From the NCBI GenBank assembly GCA_965657505.1, contig CBFHON010000006.1, positions 75,617 through 139,616 on the forward strand: a stretch of 64,000 nt of DNA, written 5' to 3'. This document shows, in pieces, positions 7,872 through 14,700 of the stretch; within the stretch, counting starts at the first letter, position 1, and the number at the start of each line of letters is the position of its first letter. The notes beneath the pieces are model-generated. The model searched no databases. It had not been told where the DNA came from and saw only the letters and a list, made by a program, of their open reading frames with translations. Source of the DNA: TMED109 sp002171375. GTDB lineage: Bacteria; Pseudomonadota; Alphaproteobacteria; TMED109. Made by a program: the position numbers and the translations under genes.

Positions 7872-9065
7872 TTAGCTAGCAGGATTTACTTCAAATAATC
7901 CAGCAGCTCCTTGGCCCCCACCTATGCACATTGTAACTACAACAAATTTAGCTTTACGTCTTCTACCTTCAATTAAGGCATGGCCAACTAGTCTTGAACC
8001 AGACATTCCATAAGGGTGCCCAACTGCTATTGCTCCGCCATTTACGTTCAAGTTTTCATTTGGAATACCTAACTTATCTCTACAGTATAAAACTTGAACA
8101 GCAAAAGCTTCATTTAATTCCCACAAATCAATGTCATCCATTTTAAGATTATTTCTTTCTAGAAGTCTAGGAACAGCAAGAGCTGGTCCTATTCCCATTT
8201 CATCTGGCTCTAAACCACTTACTGCTAAACCTCTAAATGTTCCAAGAGGTTCAATATTTCTTTGTTCTGCAAGTTTAGAATCCATTATTACGCATGCAGA
8301 TGCCCCGTCTGATAATTGACTAGCGTTTCCAGCAGTTATTGTTTTATCTTCTCCTAAAACTGCTTTAAGACTAGCTAAACCTTCTTTATTAGTATCTGCT
8401 CTAACTCCTTCATCTTGTTCGAGCATAACTTCAACTTCAGAAATATCACCAGTTTCTTTATCTTGAACTAATTTAGTAGATTTTAGAGGAACTATTTCAT
8501 CATCAAATTTACCCGCCTGCTGAGCAGCAGCAGTTCTAAGCTGACTTTGTAAACCAAATTCATCCATAGCTTCTCTTGAAATATTATATCTATCTGCTAC
8601 CACTTCAGCAGTATCAAGCATACTCATATATAATTCTGGTTTATTATTTAAAATCCAGTCTTCATGAATATGATGTTTGTTTGCATGATCGTTTTGTACT
8701 AGACTTATAGATTCTAAACCTCCACCAATTGCGACAGGAACATTATCTACAATTACTCTTTGTGCCGCCATAGCAATGGTTTGCATGCCTGACGAACAAA
8801 ATCTATTAACTGTAACTCCGGCTGTAGAAACAGGAAGACCTGCTCTAATTGCTGATTGTCTGGCAATATTTACTCCAGTTGCTCCTTCTGGTGTACCACA
8901 GCCCATTATTACATCTTCAACTTCAGATGGATCTATATTTGCTTTTTCTATAGCATGTTTTATTGCATGTGCGCCTAAAACTGCTCCGTGAGTATTATTA
9001 AATGCCCCTCTATAGGCTTTACCAATAGGCGTTCTTGCTGTAGATACGATAACTGCTTCTCTCAT
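7872..9065 (-). CDS. fadA: Acetyl-CoA C-acyltransferase (thiolase)
   Basis: This 397-residue thiolase catalyses the last step of beta-oxidation, cleaving 3-ketoacyl-CoA with CoA (or the reverse condensation). The nucleophilic cysteine is Cys90 in RFCSSGMQT. The second active-site elements are NGGAIAVGHPYGMSG (His) and VTMCIGGGQGAAG (Cys), the three-motif set of a complete enzyme. It follows the fadJ-like gene by 12 nt on the minus strand and is almost certainly co-transcribed with it. A biosynthetic acetoacetyl-CoA thiolase cannot be strictly excluded, but the neighbour argues for beta-oxidation. Confidence 0.93.
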   Translation of the reverse strand: MREAVIVSTARTPIGKAYRGAFNNTHGAVLGAHAIKHAIEKANIDPSEVEDVIMGCGTPEGATGVNIARQSAIRAGLPVSTAGVTVNRFCSSGMQTIAMAAQRVIVDNVPVAIGGGLESISLVQNDHANKHHIHEDWILNNKPELYMSMLDTAEVVADRYNISREAMDEFGLQSQLRTAAAQQAGKFDDEIVPLKSTKLVQDKETGDISEVEVMLEQDEGVRADTNKEGLASLKAVLGEDKTITAGNASQLSDGASACVIMDSKLAEQRNIEPLGTFRGLAVSGLEPDEMGIGPALAVPRLLERNNLKMDDIDLWELNEAFAVQVLYCRDKLGIPNENLNVNGGAIAVGHPYGMSGSRLVGHALIEGRRRKAKFVVVTMCIGGGQGAAGLFEVNPAS

Positions 9066-9077
9066 TATATTTCTCCT

Positions 9078-11216
9078 TTAACTTCTTTTTGATGGGTTAG
9101 ATGTGTCTGGAATAAATTCGCTTAGTTTTCCATTAGATTCTTCTAATTGATTTATTAACTTAGATTCTGGCCAAGATAAATTATCAGCATTCCTATGATT
9201 ATTTATCTCTTTAGCAACTTTATTTACTCCGATTTTATCTGCTTGCCACATAGGACCTCCTCTGTGTGCAGCAAAACCATAACCATTTACATAACAAACA
9301 TCAATATCAGATGCTCTAAAAGCATGGCCTTCTTCTAGAATTCGAGTACCTTCATTTATTAATGCTCCATGTAAACGAGACAGAATTTCGTCATCAGATA
9401 TTTCTCTTGGGTTAACACCTTTTTCTCTTCTCACATCTTCAATAATTTTGTGAACTTCAGGATCAGATTCTCTTTTTCTTGTTTTAGGATCATATTTATA
9501 AAAACCTTTTCCTACTTTTTGACCAAATCTTCCTAATTCACATAAGCGGTCTGCTACGTCAGAAGCATATTTTTTTCCCTCATAATAGTTCTCTGCTTTG
9601 TGTCTTTTTCTAATTAACCAGCCTACATCGTTGCCTGCTAAGTCATTTACAGCAAAAGGACCCATAGCCCATCCCCAGTTTTCTGCAACAGAGTCAACTT
9701 GTTCTGGAGTTGCTCCTTCTTCTACTAATAAGTGTGCTTGCATAACATACTGATGGAACATTCTATTTCCTACGAAACCATCACAATTACCAGCTATAAT
9801 ACCTACTTTCTTAATTTTCTTTGCTAAAGACATTAATGTAGCTAAAATATCTAATTTTGTCCTACTACCTCTTACTATTTCTAATAATTTCATTACATTT
9901 GCGGGGCTAAAGAAATGAGTTCCTACAACTTCTTCTGGTCTATTGGTAGCGTCAGCTATTTCATCAATATCTAGAGTTGAAGTATTTGAAGCAAGTATAG
10001 CCCCTTCTTTTGCCAAATTATCTATTTTAGTAAATATTTCTTTTTTAATTTCCATTTCTTCAAAAACAGCCTCAATTACTATATCTGCTTCTTTTATTAC
10101 ATCCCAGTCAAGAGTAGGAGTTAGAAGACTCATTCTTTTATCCATATTTTTTTGAGATAATCTTCCCTTAGATACAGTTGCAGCATAATTATTTTTAATT
10201 ATATTCATACCTTTATCAAGAAACTCAGATGTTGTTTCTATAATGCTTACCGGGATGCCTGCATTAACAAAGCTCATGGCTATACCACCTCCCATAGTTC
10301 CACATCCTATAACAACAGCTTTATTGATAGGCCTTAGTGGTGTATCCTTATCCATCCCAGGAATTTTATTAGCCATTCTTTCAGAGAAGAAAGAATGAAT
10401 TAATGCTTCTGATTCATCAGAGTCGTGACATAATTTAAATAGATCTCTTTCATTTTTTATACCTTCTTCAAAATTAAGGTCAACTGCACCTCTTACAGCT
10501 TCTATACAGCGAAGTGGTCCTTTACGCCCTCTAAGTCTAGGAGTAATTTTTTTAATAGCATTATCAAATATATCTGGGGATATATTGGAGATTTTCTCAG
10601 TTCTCTCTCTTGACTTAGGATGAGAATTATTAGTTAGAATTTTTTTAGCAAAAATAATAGAGTTATCTATTAGTTCTTCATGTGAAACATTATTATAAAT
10701 TTCTGAAACTAAGCCTTCTTCCATAGCTTTCTCTGCAGGAATAGGATTACCGCTAGTTATCATTTCTAAAGCTAACTCAGGTCCTACTAATCGAGGTAAT
10801 CTTTGTGTTCCACCTGCTCCCGGTAAAAGACCTAGCTTTACTTCAGGCAATCCAAGAAGGGTTTTAGAATTGGCTACACGGTACTGACATCCCATAGAAA
10901 CTTCAAGGCCTCCCCCCAGAGGAGTTCCATGTAAAGCAGCAATGGTTGGCTTATGACTATCTTCATATTCAAATATGACTGAGTTTAAATCAGGGTCCAT
11001 TGTAGGCTTTCCAAATTCTGAGATATCAGCGCCTGCCATAAATGTTCTTCCGCCGCCAGTCACAATTACTGCTTCAGCTGAAGAATCATTTAGAGCTTCT
11101 TTTAGGCATTCAGACAAACCAGCTCTAACAGCCTGGGATAATGCATTTACCGGAGGATTATTTACAGTAATAATTCCTATATTTTCTCTAAGCTCATAAG
11201 TAACTGGACCGCTCAT
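9078..11216 (-). CDS. fadJ: 3-hydroxyacyl-CoA dehydrogenase/enoyl-CoA hydratase bifunctional protein
   Basis: This is a beta-oxidation multifunctional enzyme. The crotonase domain (about 1-190) contains ALHGTPLGGGLEVSMGC and LPEVKLGLLPGAGGTQRLPR with both catalytic glutamates. A Rossmann 3-hydroxyacyl-CoA dehydrogenase domain starts at VVIGCGTMGGGIAMSFVNAG, followed by THFFSPANVMKLLEIVRG and two C-terminal dehydrogenase domains. The frame is open to 11282, but the ATG at 11216 is chosen because it has a GGGAG ribosome site 7 nt upstream and the longer start would lie upstream of the promoter -10 box at 11265-11270. The resulting length is 712 residues. It forms an operon with the thiolase gene. 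Confidence 0.93.
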   Translation of the reverse strand: MSGPVTYELRENIGIITVNNPPVNALSQAVRAGLSECLKEALNDSSAEAVIVTGGGRTFMAGADISEFGKPTMDPDLNSVIFEYEDSHKPTIAALHGTPLGGGLEVSMGCQYRVANSKTLLGLPEVKLGLLPGAGGTQRLPRLVGPELALEMITSGNPIPAEKAMEEGLVSEIYNNVSHEELIDNSIIFAKKILTNNSHPKSRERTEKISNISPDIFDNAIKKITPRLRGRKGPLRCIEAVRGAVDLNFEEGIKNERDLFKLCHDSDESEALIHSFFSERMANKIPGMDKDTPLRPINKAVVIGCGTMGGGIAMSFVNAGIPVSIIETTSEFLDKGMNIIKNNYAATVSKGRLSQKNMDKRMSLLTPTLDWDVIKEADIVIEAVFEEMEIKKEIFTKIDNLAKEGAILASNTSTLDIDEIADATNRPEEVVGTHFFSPANVMKLLEIVRGSRTKLDILATLMSLAKKIKKVGIIAGNCDGFVGNRMFHQYVMQAHLLVEEGATPEQVDSVAENWGWAMGPFAVNDLAGNDVGWLIRKRHKAENYYEGKKYASDVADRLCELGRFGQKVGKGFYKYDPKTRKRESDPEVHKIIEDVRREKGVNPREISDDEILSRLHGALINEGTRILEEGHAFRASDIDVCYVNGYGFAAHRGGPMWQADKIGVNKVAKEINNHRNADNLSWPESKLINQLEESNGKLSEFIPDTSNPSKRS

Positions 11217-11264
11217 ATTTAACTCCCTCAAGTTTTTCATATTCAAAATTATTTCAGAAATTTG

Positions 11265-11293
11265 ATTATACTTTATGTACAATAACTAGACAA
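11265..11293 (-). promoter_or_regulatory. Predicted sigma-70 promoter of the fadJ-fadA operon
   Basis: Reading the minus strand, TTGTCT (11293-11288) and TATAAT (11270-11265) are separated by exactly 17 nt. The expected transcript start near 11258 leaves a leader of about 40 nt before the fadJ ATG at 11216. The -10 box is a perfect consensus and the -35 box matches 4 of 6. In an AT-rich genome a chance TATAAT is common, so the support comes from the spacing and the position. Confidence 0.6.
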
Positions 11294-11371
11294 CATCAAT
11301 TTTAAAGAAAATATAAATATTTTTGGTCTCAAATAATGAATTCTTATTTCTTTAAGCTTTTTCTTACATAT

Positions 11372-11390
11372 TTTAACTATATAAGTTAAA
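11372..11390. repeat. Inverted repeat (7-bp arms) between the fadJ promoter and the tRNA gene
   Basis: TTTAACT and AGTTAAA flank a 5-nt centre, giving a 19-bp dyad. It lies about 80 nt upstream of the fadJ -35 box and about 40 nt upstream of the tRNA gene. It could be an operator for a dimeric regulator or part of the tRNA promoter. Because the arms are nearly all A/T apart from one C or G, a chance origin is quite possible. Confidence 0.35.
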
Positions 11391-11403
11391 CACATAATCA
11401 AGT

Positions 11404-11430
11404 GGGAACGTATGTGCGGTTGGTAAGCAC
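11404..11430 (+). other. tRNA 5'-half-like sequence directly upstream of tRNA-Arg
   Basis: This 27-nt GC-rich segment abuts the tRNA gene. Its first nine bases GGGAACGTA match the tRNA's own first nine (GGGGACGTA) at eight positions. GGGAACG would pair perfectly with the tRNA 3' acceptor strand CGTTCCC, better than the real 5' strand, which has a G-T wobble at position 4. The rest forms a D-arm-like hairpin, GTGC and GCAC closing a loop with GGTTGGTA. It looks like a partial tandem copy of a tRNA 5' half. Its function, if any, is unknown. Confidence 0.5.
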
Positions 11431-11507
11431 GGGGACGTAGCTCAGCTGGATAGAGCAATTGATTCCTAATCAATAGGTCGGAGGTTCGAATCCTCTCGTT
11501 CCCACCA
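11431..11507 (+). tRNA. tRNA-Arg (anticodon CCT)
   Basis: This is a complete 77-nt cloverleaf. The acceptor stem is GGGGACG paired with CGTTCCC (one G-T wobble), and the D arm is GCTC/GAGC. The anticodon stem ATTGA/TCAAT has loop TTCCTAA, giving anticodon CCT (reads AGG, arginine). The T arm is GGAGG-TTCGAAT-CCTCT. The 3' CCA is encoded in the gene. It is transcribed on the plus strand, away from the divergent fadJ operon. Its 3' end lies 14 nt from the 3' end of the sirtuin gene on the other strand. Confidence 0.96.
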
Positions 11508-11521
11508 TTTAATATTTTTAA

Positions 11522-12265
11522 TTAATAAAATAATTTATCTAACGTCACTCCTATTTCTTTATTTAATACCTTGTCAGAAATAGAGTCTAATTCAGTTGCT
11601 TCTCGATTAATAATTATTAATTTTGCCCCATTTTTTTTTGCTAGTATAGGTAATCCAGCAGCTGGATAAACTTTAAGAGATGAGCCAATTGCAATAAATA
11701 GGTCGCATTCTATAGATGCTTTTTCTGCAATTTGCATTTCCTTAATAGGCATAGGTTGTCCAAATGATATAGTAGCAGACTTTATTATTCCATTACACTC
11801 AATACACTTAGGTGCTGTAGAATAATTATTATCCTTTTTTTCTAAAAATTCTTTTATATAGTTTAATTCATACCTTTTATTACAATTAAGACATTTTGCA
11901 TATGTACTATTTCCATGTAACTCGATAATTTTATTATCAGGTATGCCGGAGTCATGATGTAAGTTATCAATGTTTTGAGTTAATATGTAGCTTATTTTAT
12001 TTTTTGAATATAATTTAGCTATAGCTATATGACCGATATTAGGTTTTGCTACTTTCATATCTTTATCAATTACGAATTTTCGTTTCCATGACTCAATTTG
12101 TGAAGCCTCTGATGATAAGAAGTCTTGAAACATTATAGGTTGCATTTTTGTCCATATTCCACCTGGACTTCGAAAATCTGGAATTCCAGATTCCGTGCTA
12201 ATTCCGGCACCTGTAAAAATTACTATTTTATTAGCTTCAGCAATCCATTTTTTTATATCATTCAT
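11522..12265 (-). CDS. cobB: Sir2 family NAD-dependent protein deacylase (sirtuin)
   Basis: This 247-residue sirtuin has the NAD-binding motif FTGAGISTESGIPDFRS (about 17-33), TQNIDNLHHDSG and the catalytic histidine His117 in IELHGN. A four-cysteine zinc site (Cys125, Cys128, Cys154, Cys157) and a C-terminal IGSSLKVYPAAGLP are also present. All residues needed for NAD-dependent deacylation of protein lysines are there. The Tyr-x-x-Arg pair that marks class III (desuccinylating) bacterial sirtuins is not evident, so deacetylation is the likelier activity. It starts 6 nt after the DpgC-like gene on the same strand. Confidence 0.94.
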   Translation of the reverse strand: MNDIKKWIAEANKIVIFTGAGISTESGIPDFRSPGGIWTKMQPIMFQDFLSSEASQIESWKRKFVIDKDMKVAKPNIGHIAIAKLYSKNKISYILTQNIDNLHHDSGIPDNKIIELHGNSTYAKCLNCNKRYELNYIKEFLEKKDNNYSTAPKCIECNGIIKSATISFGQPMPIKEMQIAEKASIECDLFIAIGSSLKVYPAAGLPILAKKNGAKLIIINREATELDSISDKVLNKEIGVTLDKLFY

Positions 12266-12271
12266 CGTAAA

Positions 12272-13615
12272 TTATTTAACTGGCCTAGATGCAGCATTCC
12301 AATAATGTTCAAGATTTTTAATAAGTGCATCACTAAAATGACAGTAGGCTTGATCATGGCAATATGCACTCATATATTTTCTAAAGGTATCTAGTGGTTC
12401 TTGACCAATTCTAAATGCTCTCCTGTTACTTGCTGAACCAACTACACCTGAATTAGTATAAGCATCTATAGTTTTTAATAATTTTTCATCCATAGTTCCC
12501 TTTTCAATTATTTCATCGCAAATTAATTTTCCTTCTGTACTATCCGAATGAATGGTCAAGCCATTTTGAATAGCTTGTCTTGCTATCCTATCTCCAGTAA
12601 ATCTCCATAATCTTAAATTTGCCATACCAGGAATAATTCCTTCTTTTCTGGCTGGAAGGGTCATATAACTTCCTTTTTCTGCAATAATATGGTCCATAAC
12701 TAATAAGTATTGACAACCTCCCCCAATTGCAAATGTATCTAGAGTTGCAATCCAAGGTTTTTCTTGTAATGGGAATAAAGATTCTTCTGGTCCATAATAC
12801 TTAGAAGCGAGTCCTCTAAATACTTTATTAACCGCACCCATATCTCTTTTTATATACCAAAGAAAAGATATTTGCCCTTGGTATAAATGAGTTAGATTAA
12901 TTCCAGCGCCAAAAGTTCTGAGGCCTTTATATTTAGCGTGTCGAACTGTTTCGCCCCTTAAAACTGCAATATCACTATTTTTATCTAATAAAGCTAGATC
13001 AATGGCTGCTTCTAGGGGTATTAAAGTTCTTTCATCTTCTGCGTTTAAATATTCTCCATTTTCCAGAGTAACTATCACATGTTTGCCAAATTTTTCAACA
13101 CTAGCTCCGTCAAATTGAACTTTATTAGTTTTTGTAAACTCCTCTTCTTTCTCTAGAGCTAATTCAGTTGGCAATAACATAGAATGACATAGATGATTTC
13201 CTTCTAATTTATTTGAGAGAACAGAAGATAAAAATAGACCTTGGTCAGTTTCGATCCCTTCTTTATCTTTAAGAAACTTTTTATTTTCTCTTTGTAGTTC
13301 GGCTTTTGTGGGAGTTAAATAAGGGACAATTTTATTAGCTGTTGAAACTAATTCATCAATTTTTATAAATTTATTTCTATTATTAGTGATCTTATTATAA
13401 ATATTTGCAGAATAGTTCTGTAAAAATATTTTTTTTGTTATTTCAATGATGCCTCTTATTTCTTTTTTATTAGAATTTTCTTTTGTGCAATTTTTCCAGA
13501 AATTAGAATAAATTATTTTGTCTTTCTCAAAGTCATTAGAAATTCTTGCGTCAAAATCATTTATTAATTTATTGTTTAATTTACTCAAATGATCTTTATA
13601 AAGCTTGGAATTCAT
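12272..13615 (-). CDS. Crotonase-superfamily protein resembling the cofactor-independent dioxygenase DpgC
   Basis: This 447-residue protein has an N-terminal helical region (about 1-180) and a C-terminal crotonase fold. That layout, the length and several motifs resemble DpgC, the cofactor-free dioxygenase that converts 3,5-dihydroxyphenylacetyl-CoA to 3,5-dihydroxyphenylglyoxylate in glycopeptide antibiotic biosynthesis. The motifs are GAGINLTHLYQGQISF (236-251), DTFAIGGGCQYLLVMDHIIA (293-312), LPARKEGIIPGMANLRL (320-336) and a C-terminal RRAF...EEP-like segment followed by FRKYM. The similarity is judged from memory of the family, so the family call is stronger than the reaction. No glycopeptide or polyketide genes are nearby, and the real substrate is probably another acyl- or aryl-CoA. 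It is flanked by sirtuin and peptidase genes on the same strand. Confidence 0.75.
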   Translation of the reverse strand: MNSKLYKDHLSKLNNKLINDFDARISNDFEKDKIIYSNFWKNCTKENSNKKEIRGIIEITKKIFLQNYSANIYNKITNNRNKFIKIDELVSTANKIVPYLTPTKAELQRENKKFLKDKEGIETDQGLFLSSVLSNKLEGNHLCHSMLLPTELALEKEEEFTKTNKVQFDGASVEKFGKHVIVTLENGEYLNAEDERTLIPLEAAIDLALLDKNSDIAVLRGETVRHAKYKGLRTFGAGINLTHLYQGQISFLWYIKRDMGAVNKVFRGLASKYYGPEESLFPLQEKPWIATLDTFAIGGGCQYLLVMDHIIAEKGSYMTLPARKEGIIPGMANLRLWRFTGDRIARQAIQNGLTIHSDSTEGKLICDEIIEKGTMDEKLLKTIDAYTNSGVVGSASNRRAFRIGQEPLDTFRKYMSAYCHDQAYCHFSDALIKNLEHYWNAASRPVK

Positions 13616-13659
13616 AAATTTTTCCTTAGTTATTAGTTTATTTATTAATTTTAAATTTA

Positions 13660-14604
13660 TTATAATATTTTTTTTATTTGTTCTGTAGATTCAATAAGTG
13701 CTTTTTGAATATTTGGCTCTAATGAACTATGTCCTGCTTTTTCAATAATCTTTAATGTTGCTTTTGGCCAAGCATTTGCTAAAGAATAGGCGCTTTCTAT
13801 TGGACAAATAGCATCGTATCTTCCCTGTATAATAAATCCTTTAATATCTTTTATATTATTTATATTTTTTAATAACTGTCCTTCTTCTAGAAATAAATTA
13901 TTGATAAAGTAATGGGCTTCAATTCTTGCTAAGTTTAAAGCCATTTGTGTATCTAAAAATTCTTCAGATACTGATGCATTAGGCATAAATGTCGAACAGT
14001 TTGCTTCATATCTAGCCCAGGAAATAGCTGCTGCTTCATTTATTTTAGAGTCTTCACTAATTAATCTTTTATAATAAGAGGCTAATAAATTTTCTCTTTC
14101 TTCATTTGGTAAAAAAGAACTAAATCTATTCCAATAATCAGGAAATATATTTCTAATGCCTTTTAGAAACCATTCTATTTCTTTTTCTCTGCAAAGAAAT
14201 ATTCCTCTTAAAATCATACTTATTACATTTTTTGGATATTCTTGAGAGTATGCTAGAGATAATGAAGAGCCCCAACTACCTCCAAAAACAAGCCATTGAT
14301 CTACCTTTAAAAATATTCTTAACTTTTCAATATCTTCAATTAAATCTTGAGTAGTATTATTTTGAATACAAGCTGATGGTGTTGATCTACCCGAACCTCT
14401 TTGATCAAAGATTATTATATTATAAAAACTTGGATCAAAAAATCTTCTAAGAGATATATTGCCGCCCGCACCTGGCCCGCCATGTAAAACTAAAATTGGC
14501 ACACCTTTACTATTTCCGACTTTTTCCCAGTATATTTTATGTATGTTATTTACTTCTAATAAACCAAATTCATAAGGTTCAATTTGAGGAAAAAGCTCTG
14601 CCAT
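13660..14604 (-). CDS. pip: Prolyl aminopeptidase (proline iminopeptidase, family S33)
   Basis: This 314-residue alpha/beta hydrolase removes N-terminal proline from peptides. The oxyanion motif LHGGPGAGG (about 40-48), DQRGSGRSTP, the nucleophile elbow FGGSWGSSLSLAY (Ser110), the catalytic aspartate in GRYDAICP and the histidine in KAGHSSLEP are all present. This is the pattern that separates Pip from general esterases. It starts at ATG 14604 and is divergent from the helicase gene at 14701. The next gene on its strand, the DpgC-like one, begins 44 nt downstream. Confidence 0.95.
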   Translation of the reverse strand: MAELFPQIEPYEFGLLEVNNIHKIYWEKVGNSKGVPILVLHGGPGAGGNISLRRFFDPSFYNIIIFDQRGSGRSTPSACIQNNTTQDLIEDIEKLRIFLKVDQWLVFGGSWGSSLSLAYSQEYPKNVISMILRGIFLCREKEIEWFLKGIRNIFPDYWNRFSSFLPNEERENLLASYYKRLISEDSKINEAAAISWARYEANCSTFMPNASVSEEFLDTQMALNLARIEAHYFINNLFLEEGQLLKNINNIKDIKGFIIQGRYDAICPIESAYSLANAWPKATLKIIEKAGHSSLEPNIQKALIESTEQIKKIL

Positions 14605-14700
14605 TTAATTCCTTAAAAAATTATATAAAAATAATTTAGTTTATTTGTTATATTATTACTACATATTGTTAATATATTTAGTAATAATGGGTCTCATTAA

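Noticed and set aside
11273..11473. A minus-strand open frame of 66 codons overlapping the tRNA gene
   Set aside because: It runs antisense through the tRNA and its leader, has no ribosome site and no recognisable domain.
12125..12394. Plus-strand open frame spanning the sirtuin/DpgC-like junction
   Set aside because: Antisense to two well-supported genes, with no family similarity.
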